A program made the translations under genes and the position numbers. The notes below the pieces were generated by a model. The model did not search any database, was not told the DNA's origin, and saw nothing but the letters and a program-made list of their open reading frames with translations. Shown here piece after piece: positions 1 through 9,067 of a stretch of 45,689 nt of DNA (position 1 is its first letter; each line of letters opens with the position of its first letter). The stretch is from an uncultured Nitrospiraceae bacterium (GTDB lineage Bacteria > Nitrospirota > Thermodesulfovibrionia > Thermodesulfovibrionales > Dissulfurispiraceae), in contig CAIJNL010000012.1 of NCBI GenBank assembly GCA_903822005.1, forward strand, positions 1 through 45,689. The letters are read 5' to 3'.

Positions 1-1069
1 CCTTGCCGGTCCCCGACTCCCCTGTAATAAGCACGGTCGTGTCGGTAGCGGCGTATTGCAGCAGCCGGTCTTTAAGCGTCTTCATGATGGGTGTTGAGCC
101 GATCATCTGCTCAAGATGGAACTTGGCAAAGAGGCCCTTGGTATAAAGTTTTCGCCGAACAGCCTGCTCAAAGTACTGCAGTTTTGTTACATCCTGCAAA
201 TTCGCAATGGCCCCGACGATCTCTTTGTTAAGTCTGATCGGCACACGCTTGATTGCAAAGACCTTGTCATCGATCTGCTTGACGTCAGCAGCCTCATAGT
301 TGTCTCCAGCAAGGCAGTCACGCAGTTTATCGTCGGGTATGATGTCGCCAATAGGCTTTCCGATGGCTGTTGCACTGCTTATCTGCATCATCTGCTCTGC
401 CGCTGGATTAAAGACATTGATTGTGCCGTACCGATCTATCGAAATGATACCCTCGTCCGAGGCATTAATTACGGTCCTGAACAGTTCGGCCTTTTCCTGT
501 TCTCGCCGTCGCACAGTCACAAGGTTTATCGCATCGGCGATAGCGCGGCTGACGGCATCCTCCGAAGACTGAATAGGGAAAGCCTTCTGCCCGCGCTCCT
601 TTAATAGTCTTACCGATATTGCATCACCCATGAAGGCGCTGATGCCGTCGCTCAAAGCGGCCTGAATCTTTTCCTCAAAGACATCGCTGCCTATATGGAT
701 TTCGCGCATCGGGACGCCGATAAGCTCGCCGAGCTTTTCGCATTCGAACAGCAGTCGCCTGCCGAATACCACTCCGACAGGCGATTTGACATCACCCATT
801 TCCTTAAGCGCGCGAAGTATGTCAAAAGCAGACACCTGGATTTCGGCCACAGGAATCTCAACATTGCGCGCGATAAGAGATGCAGTGCCTCCCCTGCTGA
901 CTATCGCGTCAGTGCCCCTATCGATCGCCCTGAAGGCCTGCTCAAGGCCGGTCTCCAGAACGCCCTGTACCACTTCTATCTCCCCGGGCCAGCCGAAATC
1001 CTGCTTGCGCAATACTTCACTGGCAGTCTGTACAATGCTTTCCATGGGCGCAATTACGGTAATTTTCAT
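1..1069 (-). CDS. Sigma-54-dependent activator with PrpR_N and PAS domains, 5' part only
   Basis: Partial gene; it runs off the left edge, so only about 356 codons are visible. Residues 1 to about 175 resemble the PrpR_N sensor domain of propionate-catabolism-type activators. A PAS domain follows (about 190-300; VINASDEGIISID, then FNPAAEQMM). The AAA+ domain then starts with MIGSTPIM and reaches Walker A (GESGTGK) at the window edge. The family binds upstream DNA and uses ATP to open sigma-54 promoters; the ligand here is unknown. The ATG at 1069 follows an AAAGGAC ribosome site. It is divergent from the type II secretion operon, so it may regulate that operon or itself. The DNA-binding domain lies outside the window. 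Confidence 0.9.
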   Translation of the reverse strand, partial: MKITVIAPMESIVQTASEVLRKQDFGWPGEIEVVQGVLETGLEQAFRAIDRGTDAIVSRGGTASLIARNVEIPVAEIQVSAFDILRALKEMGDVKSPVGVVFGRRLLFECEKLGELIGVPMREIHIGSDVFEEKIQAALSDGISAFMGDAISVRLLKERGQKAFPIQSSEDAVSRAIADAINLVTVRRREQEKAELFRTVINASDEGIISIDRYGTINVFNPAAEQMMQISSATAIGKPIGDIIPDDKLRDCLAGDNYEAADVKQIDDKVFAIKRVPIRLNKEIVGAIANLQDVTKLQYFEQAVRRKLYTKGLFAKFHLEQMIGSTPIMKTLKDRLLQYAATDTTVLITGESGTGK

Positions 1070-1136
1070 ACAGGTCCTTTCTTAACGGTTAACAGGAGTA
1101 TTTAAACATATGCTTCCGCTTCCTGGGTACGAGCAA

Positions 1137-1193
1137 TTTATTTGTACATAACCGGATATTGTTGTAAAATAATATAGCATTTGTACAAATAAA
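1137..1193 (+). promoter_or_regulatory. Promoter of the type II secretion operon with a 12-bp inverted repeat
   Basis: A -35 box TTGTAC (1142-1147), a 17-bp spacer and a -10 box TAAAAT (1165-1170) predict transcription from about 1177. The promoter is bracketed by an exact inverted repeat: TTTATTTGTACA at 1137-1148 and TGTACAAATAAA at 1182-1193. The right arm lies in the perfect palindrome ATTTGTACAAAT (1179-1190). One copy covers the -35 box and the other lies just after the start point, an arrangement typical of repressor binding. Confidence 0.55.
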
Positions 1194-1209
1194 CTGACAC
1201 GGGTGATAT

Positions 1210-1650
1210 ATGAAACTCAGATCTCTGGCTGACAGGCGGTTTTGCTGCAATGGGGGATTCACGCTGGTTGAGCTGCTTGTTGTTATGGCAATTATAGCAC
1301 TGCTTGCTGCACTAGTGGCTCCAAAGGTTTTTCCAAAGCTCGGAAAGGGCAAGACAGCCGCTGCAAAGGCGCAGGTAGAGATGCTTGGGCAGGCACTTGA
1401 TCAGTACAGGCTTGACACGGGCCACTACCCGACGACCTCTCAGGGACTGCAGGCGCTTAACACTAACCCCGGTGTCGACAAGTGGGACGGACCATACCTG
1501 AAGAAAAATCTCATTCCGCAGGACCCTTGGGGCCGGGCCTATAATTATGCATGTCCCGGCACACACGGAGAATACGACATATGGTCTTTTGGTCGTGACG
1601 GCGCCCAGGGCGGTGAGGGTGAAGATCAGGACGTTGTAAGTTGGCAATAG
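1210..1650 (+). CDS. gspG: Type II secretion major pseudopilin GspG
   Basis: Main subunit of the periplasmic pseudopilus that pushes substrates through the outer membrane. The 146-residue protein has a prepilin peptidase site after Gly16 (GG^FTLVELLVV), the conserved Glu at mature position 5, and a hydrophobic N-terminal helix. The C-terminal part has the family pattern GRDGAQGGEGEDQD, which in GspG binds calcium. The 16-residue leader is longer than usual, but no closer ATG precedes the cleavage site. It is the first gene of a ten-gene operon, and the ATG follows a GGGTGA ribosome site. The family and operon position are clear. Confidence 0.95.
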   Translation: MKLRSLADRRFCCNGGFTLVELLVVMAIIALLAALVAPKVFPKLGKGKTAAAKAQVEMLGQALDQYRLDTGHYPTTSQGLQALNTNPGVDKWDGPYLKKNLIPQDPWGRAYNYACPGTHGEYDIWSFGRDGAQGGEGEDQDVVSWQ

Positions 1651-1681
1651 GGATAGCCGGTCTGAGGCCTGGTATAACATA

Positions 1682-3220
1682 ATGCCGGACATCATTAAAC
1701 AGGAGCGAATAATTCGTTCATTGGAGGACCTGCCCAAGGTCCCGGTTGTGTTATCAGGCGTATCTTCGCGTTTTATCCAGGAAAACAGGATCATCCCCAT
1801 AGATTACAAAAATAATGTTCTCACTATTGCGATGGTTGATCCCGATGACCGCGATACCATAGATGCCCTTAAGGTCGCACTCTCTGCCGACGTTGTAGTT
1901 ATAAAGGCTGAAGGCGATATCGTTTCGGATTACCTGAAGAAATTCTATGAGCAGGAGTCTCAGAACATCAACCGTATAATCGATGACATGGAAGGCGGCG
2001 CATTCGAGTTTGTGAGCGACGATGAGGAGGAGGATGTCGGCCATCTGAAAGACCTCGCTTCCGAGGCACCGATAATTAAGCTGGTAAATATGGTCATCAC
2101 CCGGGCAATCGAGAGCAGGGCGAGCGATATCCATATCGAACCCTTTGAGGATGAGATAAGGGTTCGGTACAGGATAGACGGTGTTCTTCAGGACATCGAC
2201 AACATACCCAAAAAGCTGCAGGCCGCCATAATATCAAGGGTCAAGATAATGGCCAAGCTGAACATCGCAGAAAAACGGCTGCCGCAGGATGGACGCATAA
2301 AGCTGAAAATCGGAGAGCGGGAAATTGACCTGAGGGTATCGACCATACCGATTTTGTATGGCGAGAGCATCGTCATGAGGATACTCCGCAAGGAAGGTAT
2401 CATAATTGACCTGGCCCAGCTGGGGTTTGATGAGGCGACACTTTCGACCTTCAACGAGCTGATCAAGAAACCGAACGGCATAGTGCTTGTGACCGGGCCG
2501 ACGGGAAGCGGAAAGACGACTACGCTGTATGGAGCACTAGACAAGATCAATCTGCCCGGCAGCAAGATCATTACGGTAGAGGACCCTATCGAATATCATC
2601 TGAAAGGGGTCAATCAGATACAGGTCAAGCCCCAAATCGGCCTTAATTTCGCAAATACACTAAGGCATATAGTCAGGCAGGACCCTGACATTATTATGAT
2701 CGGCGAAATCCGCGACCTCGAGACCGCCGAGATTGCTATCCAGTCTGCCCTGACCGGGCATCTTGTTTTTTCGACGCTTCATACTAATGATGCGCCAAGC
2801 GCTATAACGCGCCTGCTTGATATGGGCGTGGAACATTTCCTTCTATCGTCAACCGTAAGGGGAATACTTGCACAAAGACTAATAAGGACGATCTGTCCTT
2901 CATGCAGGGTTAAGGACGATTCATCTGCCGCACGCGAAGAGGCAAGGCAGCTCGGTCTGCCTGACGGAGCTCTGCTCTACAAAGGGCTTGGATGCGAGGT
3001 CTGCACGCATACGGGCTATTACGGGAGGGCAGGCATATATGAGCTTCTTGTTGTTGATGATGAGATAAGAAAGCTGATTGTAAGGAACGTTGATTCCAAC
3101 CAGCTTCGGACCGCGGCCCGCAAGCACGGGATGAAGACCCTGCTTGAATACGGCGTTAAACGTGCAAGTGAAGGCTTGACCACTATCAGCGAGGTACTGC
3201 GCGTGACGCAGGAGGTCTAA
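1682..3220 (+). CDS. gspE: Type II secretion ATPase GspE
   Basis: Cytoplasmic hexameric ATPase that drives pseudopilus assembly. The 512-residue protein has an N-terminal domain (about 1-110; N1E/MshEN-like), then the PilT/GspE core. Walker A GPTGSGKTTT lies near residue 272, the Asp box at EDPIEYH, Walker B at DIIMIGEIRD near 336, and the His box at TGHLVFSTLHTND. A zinc-binding pair of CxxC motifs (CPSC near 405 and CEVC near 438) separates it from PilT retraction ATPases. It lies 31 bp after gspG and directly abuts gspF. PilB is the alternative, but the pseudopilin-rich operon argues for GspE. Confidence 0.95.
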   Translation: MPDIIKQERIIRSLEDLPKVPVVLSGVSSRFIQENRIIPIDYKNNVLTIAMVDPDDRDTIDALKVALSADVVVIKAEGDIVSDYLKKFYEQESQNINRIIDDMEGGAFEFVSDDEEEDVGHLKDLASEAPIIKLVNMVITRAIESRASDIHIEPFEDEIRVRYRIDGVLQDIDNIPKKLQAAIISRVKIMAKLNIAEKRLPQDGRIKLKIGEREIDLRVSTIPILYGESIVMRILRKEGIIIDLAQLGFDEATLSTFNELIKKPNGIVLVTGPTGSGKTTTLYGALDKINLPGSKIITVEDPIEYHLKGVNQIQVKPQIGLNFANTLRHIVRQDPDIIMIGEIRDLETAEIAIQSALTGHLVFSTLHTNDAPSAITRLLDMGVEHFLLSSTVRGILAQRLIRTICPSCRVKDDSSAAREEARQLGLPDGALLYKGLGCEVCTHTGYYGRAGIYELLVVDDEIRKLIVRNVDSNQLRTAARKHGMKTLLEYGVKRASEGLTTISEVLRVTQEV

Positions 3221-4417
3221 GTGGCTAACTTCTCTTACCGGGCAGTTACTAAAGAGGGCAGCACAGTAGAAGGGACAATCGAAGCCGCCGACGAGAAAAC
3301 GGCCATAGACAGGCTGCGGAACAGCGGCATCATTCCTCTCAGTGTAACCGCGCCAAAAGAGGGCGGGATCAGGAAAAGATTTGCGCTCAGGTCCGCCCGG
3401 GCTGACCTTATGACCTTCACTACAGAGCTGTCTGCACTTCTCGGCGCAGGCCTGCCTCTTGACCGCAGTCTGAATATCATCGCAGAGGTATCTGAAGGCA
3501 AAGATATGAAGGCGATCGTGCAGTCAATCCTTCGCTCGATACGTGAGGGCAGCTCTTTTTCGGACGCACTCCAGAAGCATCCTGAAGTTTTTCCCCGTAT
3601 ATATATCAATATGGTCAGGGCAGGAGAGGCAGGCGGTATACTCGATGTAGTGCTCGAAAAGCTGAACGAGTTTCTCGAATCTTCAAAGGAGCTTAAAGAC
3701 CATGTCATATCTGCGATGATATATCCGGCCATTCTTGTGGTGGGCGGCGGGGCGTCTATTGTTTTCATGCTCGCCTTTGTGCTGCCGAGATTTGCGACCA
3801 TCTTTGCCGACATTGGCGGCTCGCTTCCGCTGTCCACACAGATGATATTATGGTTCAGTGCGGCTGTAACTAATTTCTGGTGGGTGATACTTGCCGCAGT
3901 CGCTGTGGGCGTCATCATGTTCAGGAAATTCATTCAGTCCGATGAGGGCAGATTCAGGTGGGACTCGCTGAAACTGAGACTGATGCGTGATGTCATTACC
4001 AAACTCGAAACAGCAAGGTTCTGCAGGACGCTGGGCACTCTTCTCAAGAGCGGAGTTCCTCTCATACAGGCGCTGAACAACTCGACTGATGTGGTCTCTA
4101 ACCGTGCTATAGCGAAGGCTCTGGAATCACTTCCAAAGGGGGCCAAGGAGGGCAAGGGACTGGCAGAGCCCCTGTCCGCCATAAAAATATTCCCGCCCCT
4201 GGCGCTCTCCATGATCAGGGTAGGTGAAGAGACGGGGCAGCTCGACAATATGCTGATCAAGGTGTCCGTCACTTATGAAAAGAGCCTGCGGGAATCTATA
4301 AAACGCTTCATGAACCTGCTTGAGCCCGCTATAATCATAGCTATGGCACTGATCATCGGCTTCATTGTACTTTCGGTGTTTATGGCCATATTCAGTATTT
4401 TCGACCTGCCGGTCTGA
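3221..4417 (+). CDS. gspF: Type II secretion inner-membrane platform protein GspF
   Basis: Polytopic inner-membrane protein that forms the assembly platform and contacts GspE. The 398-residue length is typical. Two repeated T2SSF domains are visible (about 65-190 and 270-390), with motifs such as LGAGLPLDRSLNII and LKSGVPLIQALNN. There are three hydrophobic segments: near residues 170-195, about 215-235, and the C-terminal one. The start is GTG, placed immediately after the gspE stop. Its ribosome site GGAGG lies inside the end of gspE, so the two genes are translationally coupled. Confidence 0.95.
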   Translation: MANFSYRAVTKEGSTVEGTIEAADEKTAIDRLRNSGIIPLSVTAPKEGGIRKRFALRSARADLMTFTTELSALLGAGLPLDRSLNIIAEVSEGKDMKAIVQSILRSIREGSSFSDALQKHPEVFPRIYINMVRAGEAGGILDVVLEKLNEFLESSKELKDHVISAMIYPAILVVGGGASIVFMLAFVLPRFATIFADIGGSLPLSTQMILWFSAAVTNFWWVILAAVAVGVIMFRKFIQSDEGRFRWDSLKLRLMRDVITKLETARFCRTLGTLLKSGVPLIQALNNSTDVVSNRAIAKALESLPKGAKEGKGLAEPLSAIKIFPPLALSMIRVGEETGQLDNMLIKVSVTYEKSLRESIKRFMNLLEPAIIIAMALIIGFIVLSVFMAIFSIFDLPV

Positions 4418-4423
4418 TTCACC

Positions 4424-4876
4424 GTGAAAAGTCTGCTCAATAAAAAGGGATTCACCCTGATAGAGATAATCGTGGTCGTCCTGCTCATATCCCTGATTGC
4501 AGGAATGTCGGTCATGTCATTTTCGAAAGCGCTGCCATCCCAGAAGCTGGAGGCCACTGCAAGGGAAATGATTGCAGGTTTCAGGCAGGCACGTTCGACT
4601 GCCGTGACCGCGGGCAGGTGGCAGGTGCTTTTCATAAATATCGAAGGCAGGAGTTTTGGCATAGAGGGCAGCGGACAGACCCGGACGATACCGGACAGCG
4701 TTTCTGTGAAAGTCATTGACGCAATAAATGGGGAGATAACGCAGGGCGGATACCGCTTTGTTTTTTCACCGGTTGGAGTGGCGGAAGGCGGCACTGTGGT
4801 GCTGTCAAGCGGTAAAAAATCATTAACACTCGATATAGATCCGGTTGTCGGGGTCGTTTATTCAAAGGGAAAGTGA
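4424..4876 (+). CDS. gspH: Type II secretion minor pseudopilin GspH
   Basis: Minor pseudopilin near the tip of the pseudopilus. The 150-residue protein has a short basic leader and a cleavage site after Gly9 (KKG^FTLIEIIVV) with Glu at mature position 5. It has a hydrophobic helix and then a beta-rich domain with the GspH/FimT pattern (AREMIAGFRQARSTAVT). The start is GTG, 6 bp after gspF. Its end overlaps the start of gspI. GspH is assigned from the FimT-like body and the position before gspI; the minor pseudopilin names are otherwise hard to separate. Confidence 0.88.
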   Translation: MKSLLNKKGFTLIEIIVVVLLISLIAGMSVMSFSKALPSQKLEATAREMIAGFRQARSTAVTAGRWQVLFINIEGRSFGIEGSGQTRTIPDSVSVKVIDAINGEITQGGYRFVFSPVGVAEGGTVVLSSGKKSLTLDIDPVVGVVYSKGK

Positions 4877-5295
4877 TGGGTATCTATGGGCTGAACAGAC
4901 GCTGCCTTACGGGGTCCGGTTGCGGGGGCTTTACGCTTCTTGAGATAATCATTGCGCTTTCGGTCATCGGAATTGCGGTGATAGTGGCAGTACAGCTCTT
5001 CTCCGCAAACCTGCGCGCCATCGCAGCTTCTGAAGGCCATGTAAATGCTGCGGCCCATGCTGAAGCCGTCATGAGAAGCGTGGTTACTGATGAGGAGTTT
5101 CCCAATAACGCTGTATCGGGCATATCGCGTGACGGATTTCGCTACGAATCGAGTATTACCAAGGTCTTTGAGGACAGGACCAGAAACGTTAATGTGGACA
5201 TCTATCAGGTAAAGGTTGCTGTGTACTGGAGCGAAGGCCCGCGTCAGAAATCAGTCTCTCTCGTTACACTGAAATTGACGGAAAGAAAGATATGA
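4876..5295 (+). CDS. gspI: Type II secretion minor pseudopilin GspI
   Basis: Minor pseudopilin expected to form the tip complex with GspJ and GspK. It has 139 residues, with cleavage after Gly18 (GG^FTLLEIIIALSVIG) and Glu at mature position 5. The body is short, as usual for GspI. The ATG at 4876 overlaps the gspH stop as TGATG and follows AAAGGGA. A GTG one codon earlier (4873) is also possible. It overlaps gspJ by four bases. Confidence 0.88.
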   Translation: MGIYGLNRRCLTGSGCGGFTLLEIIIALSVIGIAVIVAVQLFSANLRAIAASEGHVNAAAHAEAVMRSVVTDEEFPNNAVSGISRDGFRYESSITKVFEDRTRNVNVDIYQVKVAVYWSEGPRQKSVSLVTLKLTERKI

Positions 5296-5939
5296 CCTTC
5301 GGCGGACATAACTGCCAAAAGGGTTTTACTCTCCTCGAACTGCTGATTTCGATGACGCTGCTTGCCCTTGTTGTACTCATAGCAGGCGGGGCCATGAGGC
5401 TGGGGTTCAGTTCTACAGCCAAGGCGCAAGGTAAGATAGAGTCGCTCGAACGCTTCAGGACGTCGCTGAATTTAATAGAATCGCAGATACAGTCCGCAAT
5501 GATGATAAAGCAGAGCGGTACGACACTGGACACTGACTTCAGCCAGTTCAGCGGTAGCAGGAACTCCATGCAGTTCAGATCAGTATATTCCCTGTTGGGC
5601 GCGTCCCGTGGCCCTGTTTTTGTAACCTATGCGATCAGGGAAGAGGGCGCCGGGAAGAAAGCGCTTTTCGCCTCTGAAAGTTCGGTAGCGGCGACGGGCG
5701 CGGCAAAAGAGATAAGGCTGCTTGATAATGCAACCGAACTTTTTTTCGAGTATTATTACAGGGGGCCGACAGATGAAAAAGGCCAATGGATCGCGGAGTG
5801 GACCATAAAGGACAGTCTGCCGAATAAAATACGCCTTATAATTGAGATGGACAGGAAAGAATTGTCTATGGTTATACCAGTGAGGACAGGCGTTCAGGTC
5901 CAGCAGCTTGGGAGCGTTGGGGTGCCGGGAAAGAGATGA
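5292..5939 (+). CDS. gspJ: Type II secretion minor pseudopilin GspJ
   Basis: Minor pseudopilin of the tip complex. The 215-residue length fits GspJ, which is longer than GspH and GspI. The leader ends at Gly11 (KG^FTLLELLISM), with Glu at mature position 5. The body contains the pattern LLDNATELFFEYY, typical of GspJ near the middle of the mature protein. The ATG overlaps the gspI stop as ATGA, and the 3' end overlaps gspK. Confidence 0.9.
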   Translation: MTFGGHNCQKGFTLLELLISMTLLALVVLIAGGAMRLGFSSTAKAQGKIESLERFRTSLNLIESQIQSAMMIKQSGTTLDTDFSQFSGSRNSMQFRSVYSLLGASRGPVFVTYAIREEGAGKKALFASESSVAATGAAKEIRLLDNATELFFEYYYRGPTDEKGQWIAEWTIKDSLPNKIRLIIEMDRKELSMVIPVRTGVQVQQLGSVGVPGKR

Positions 5940-6907
5940 TGATCGGGTCGCAAAAAGGTGTTGCCTTGCTCATCGTGATGTGGGTCCTTGCTGCACTGAT
6001 GGTCATAGTACTCTCTTTTTCGTATATGACAAGGATTGAGACAAGGACGACTATAGCTTTCAAAGAGGGCATAGAGGAAAAATTTATTTCAGAAGCGGGC
6101 ATAGAGATGGCTGCTTCTGAAATAATGTACAGGAAGATGAACATTAACGCTCCGGTAGAAGCCGGCAGGGAAAGCAATGTCTGGTACACGGACGGCACGC
6201 CAAATTTCTTCAGCCTCGAGAATGGAACCTGCCTGGTCCGTATAATTGATGAGTCAGGCAAGGTAGACATAAACAAGACATCCGAGCTGATCATGAAAGG
6301 CCTGCTCCTGAATCTCGGAGTGAAGGAAGAGGATGCGAGTATTATCGTTGACTCGATTCAGGACTGGAGAGACACTGATGATCTGGTCCGTCTGCATGGC
6401 GCGGAGAGCAGTTATTACATGGCGTTGCCAAACCCATATAGGGCGAAAAACGCCGATTTTGAGAGCATTGAGGAGCTGCTGCTTGTACGCGGGGTTACAA
6501 ATGAGCTTTTTTACGGGGGCGGCGAGAAGCCCGGCCTTGCAGATTTTGTGACTGTTTATTCCGAAAGTGGTAAAATAAACATCAGCGCAGCGCCAAAAGA
6601 GGTGCTTATGGCTTTGCCCGGAATGACGCCGGAGATTGCGGCATCGATGATGGATTTCAGGAAGATAAGCGATCCGAATACATCCGGCGGGGTGCAGAAC
6701 CTTATCGGGCAGGGCTATGCCTCGATGGCGCCGTTCATAACGTCTGGAGAGGGCAGTACATTTACGGTGGAGACTGCAGGCAGAAAGAAGCCCCGAAATG
6801 CGGGCTATGGCATAAAAGCGGTGATCAAAGTATATGGCAACAAATTCAGTTATATTTATTTCAGGAGTCCGTGGGATATGAGCAGATGGAAACAGCCGGA
6901 ACAGTAA
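5936..6907 (+). CDS. gspK: Type II secretion tip pseudopilin GspK
   Basis: Largest minor pseudopilin, expected to cap the pseudopilus. It has 323 residues. The leader ends at Gly8 (KG^VALLIVMWVLAAL), and the mature protein lacks the position-5 glutamate, which is diagnostic for GspK. The body carries the helix-hairpin-helix-like insert typical of the family, with sequences such as VDINKTS, DWRDTDD and SGKINISAAPKEVL. Two adjacent ATG codons overlap the gspJ stop; either could be used. Confidence 0.92.
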   Translation: MMIGSQKGVALLIVMWVLAALMVIVLSFSYMTRIETRTTIAFKEGIEEKFISEAGIEMAASEIMYRKMNINAPVEAGRESNVWYTDGTPNFFSLENGTCLVRIIDESGKVDINKTSELIMKGLLLNLGVKEEDASIIVDSIQDWRDTDDLVRLHGAESSYYMALPNPYRAKNADFESIEELLLVRGVTNELFYGGGEKPGLADFVTVYSESGKINISAAPKEVLMALPGMTPEIAASMMDFRKISDPNTSGGVQNLIGQGYASMAPFITSGEGSTFTVETAGRKKPRNAGYGIKAVIKVYGNKFSYIYFRSPWDMSRWKQPEQ

Positions 6908-8424
6908 AGGTAATAAACAGGCTGCGCGTTTCTGCAGCAGGCTTCTCGGGAGGCTTGATGCGGCTATGGACGCCGGTGTGGAAGGTGCTTTCATACTGTC
7001 CGGGTGATTACCTGCTGCCGGCGTCGGTGCTTTGCATATCGATAGGCCGGGGGCGTCTCGATATTGTGACGGCGCGCAGGTCCTTTTCGAAATACGGCGT
7101 GGGGCAGCACAAGACCTACAAGTATGCGGATCTTGCATATCCCACGCCCGAAGAGGCTTCGTCTGCCGCTGCCGCCTTTATAAAAGAGCGGGGCATGCGC
7201 AAGGCTGCGGCCGTACTGATAGTGCCCAGATCATGGATAGTGCTCAAGGCGGTTGAACTTCCGGCAGCGGTTGAAGAGAACCTCAGAGAGGTGATTATCT
7301 ATGAGTTCGACCGGTTTACGCCCTTCAGCGCTGATGAAGCAATGCATGATTTTCATGCCGAACGCAAAGCCGGGGACAAGATAAAAATTCTGCTGGCCGC
7401 CGCAAAGGCCGAATCGATAAGCGGATACCTGGATAAAATAGCATCGCGCGGTGTATCTGTCGCCAGGCTTGATTTTGATACCTCTGCCCTGGCAGTCGTG
7501 TGCGGATTCTTGTCAGGACTTGACAGATATATATTTGCCGAAATCAGCGGCGAGGGCTGCAACGGCGGATATGTCGAGGGAGGTTTGCTGCAGCAGGCGG
7601 CATCTCGTGATTTCGGCCCTGTTGATGATATTCGCAGGGCCGAGCAGATAGAGGAATTGATTCGCGGGTATAAGACTGCCGCGGCCGTCAGGGCGCCTGC
7701 CGTGCCCGTGATACTCTCTTTCAGGGAGGAGGCATCGCAGCTAAGGCAGGTTTTGGTCTCGAGGTCCAAGATATCATTTAAAACGGCAACTGAATTTGCA
7801 GACAGGCTGCGCGGTCTGCCTGCCATGAAATCGGCGGGTCTTGCCCCGGCAGGGGGGGCCATCGAACATCTTCTGCGCGGTGCGGGAGGATTCAATCTGC
7901 TCTCAAAGGGGTTGCGTGATCAAGTCAAGAGACCATTTATGGTCACCGCTATTCTTTCGGCGCTCATGGCAATTATTTGGGCCTTTTATCTTTTTATGCC
8001 CATTCAGACAGAAGGTGACCGGCTGGCCGAGATCGAGAATCAGATTAACAGGCGCAAGCCCGAAGTAATGAATATTGAAAAGATCCGGGGAGAGTCAGAG
8101 GTGCTGTCCAAAAAGATGGCGCTTGTAGACAACTTTAAGAGAGAGAAGCCTACCACCATCGAACTTACAAAGGAACTTACTCTCCGCATTCCCAAAAACG
8201 CCTGGCTCACTCGCGTGAAGATCTCGGGACAGCAGGTCAATATTGAAGGATACGCGCCTTCCGCGACATCTCTGATCCAGCTGCTCGAAGCATCCAGATA
8301 TTTCCGCAATGTGGAATTTTCTTCGCCAACATTCAGGGACGCCGCGATGAACATGGACCGTTTTCAGATAAAGATGGAGATCAGGGCCGGCAGATCAGGG
8401 GAGGCAGTCAGTGAAAAGAAATAA
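6871..8424 (+). CDS. gspL: GspL-type assembly protein: PilM-like domain fused to a PilN-like periplasmic domain
   Basis: Links the GspE ATPase to the inner-membrane platform. The 517-residue protein has an actin-like PilM/GspL cytoplasmic domain (about 45-335), one membrane helix (about 356-376) and a periplasmic PilN-like part ending near SPTFRDAAM. This layout resembles a PilM-PilN fusion more than classical enterobacterial GspL. The start is uncertain. GTG at 6871 has AGGAG only three bases upstream and overlaps gspK by 37 bp, while ATG at 6886 has a weaker site. It overlaps gspM. Confidence 0.82.
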   Translation: MGYEQMETAGTVKVINRLRVSAAGFSGGLMRLWTPVWKVLSYCPGDYLLPASVLCISIGRGRLDIVTARRSFSKYGVGQHKTYKYADLAYPTPEEASSAAAAFIKERGMRKAAAVLIVPRSWIVLKAVELPAAVEENLREVIIYEFDRFTPFSADEAMHDFHAERKAGDKIKILLAAAKAESISGYLDKIASRGVSVARLDFDTSALAVVCGFLSGLDRYIFAEISGEGCNGGYVEGGLLQQAASRDFGPVDDIRRAEQIEELIRGYKTAAAVRAPAVPVILSFREEASQLRQVLVSRSKISFKTATEFADRLRGLPAMKSAGLAPAGGAIEHLLRGAGGFNLLSKGLRDQVKRPFMVTAILSALMAIIWAFYLFMPIQTEGDRLAEIENQINRRKPEVMNIEKIRGESEVLSKKMALVDNFKREKPTTIELTKELTLRIPKNAWLTRVKISGQQVNIEGYAPSATSLIQLLEASRYFRNVEFSSPTFRDAAMNMDRFQIKMEIRAGRSGEAVSEKK

Positions 8425-9049
8425 AAGGCTCCTGATGATTGCTTTGCCGCTGCTTGCAATTCTCTTTGTTTTGGCCTTCTACGAATATGTTTATATCGGA
8501 GTGGATTCCGAGCTTTCCATAATCAGGGATGAGCAGGATCTCAAGTTGAAGACCCTCAGTAAATATTTGTCCCTGATAGCGCAGAGGCCGGAATTTGAAA
8601 AGGAGCTGGCGGCACTCAAGGAGCAGGTTAAGGCACAGTCGGTCAGGCTTGTTCCGGGTGAGCCGATATCCATTGCTTCCGCAAACATGCAGGCCATGGT
8701 AAAGGGAATTATCATTGAGAGGGGCGGCACTATAGCGAGCGAAAGGATCGGCAAGCCCGATGACCTCGAAAAAGCCGCAACCCAACAGTCTTCGACTGTC
8801 CCGGCCCAAAAAAATCAGACGCAGAAGAAGGGCCCTCAGCCGCCCGAACCGCCCAAACTGCAGGTGCTCATTGTAAGTATGGACGCTACCGTTCCTGATA
8901 TAGCCGCTCTCAGCGATATACTGTATTCTATCGAAACAAGGACTCCTGATCTCGTAGTGAAGGAGCTTGATGTGCGAGTCAAGAATTTCAGGGACCCAAG
9001 AGAGCTAATGGTGAGGATTGATGTAATAGGGCTATATGAAGGCAAGTGA
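8411..9049 (+). CDS. gspM: Type II secretion protein GspM (GspMb-like)
   Basis: Inner-membrane protein that partners GspL. The 212-residue protein has a short basic N-terminus, one membrane helix (about 7-28) and a coiled-coil-like segment (about 35-80). A proline- and glutamine-rich linker (about 125-150) leads to a ferredoxin-like periplasmic domain starting near LQVLIVSMDA. It is recognised by layout and by its position between gspL and gspC; sequence identity in this family is always low. GTG start, overlapping the gspL end. Confidence 0.75.
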   Translation: MKRNKRLLMIALPLLAILFVLAFYEYVYIGVDSELSIIRDEQDLKLKTLSKYLSLIAQRPEFEKELAALKEQVKAQSVRLVPGEPISIASANMQAMVKGIIIERGGTIASERIGKPDDLEKAATQQSSTVPAQKNQTQKKGPQPPEPPKLQVLIVSMDATVPDIAALSDILYSIETRTPDLVVKELDVRVKNFRDPRELMVRIDVIGLYEGK

Positions 9050-9067
9050 CGGAGAGACATCAGAGGG

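Noticed and set aside
6254-7138. Long open frame (294 codons) on the minus strand
   Set aside because: It is antisense to gspK and gspL, which have clear family motifs, and its translation is rich in Arg, His and Cys without any domain. It is a shadow of codon bias.
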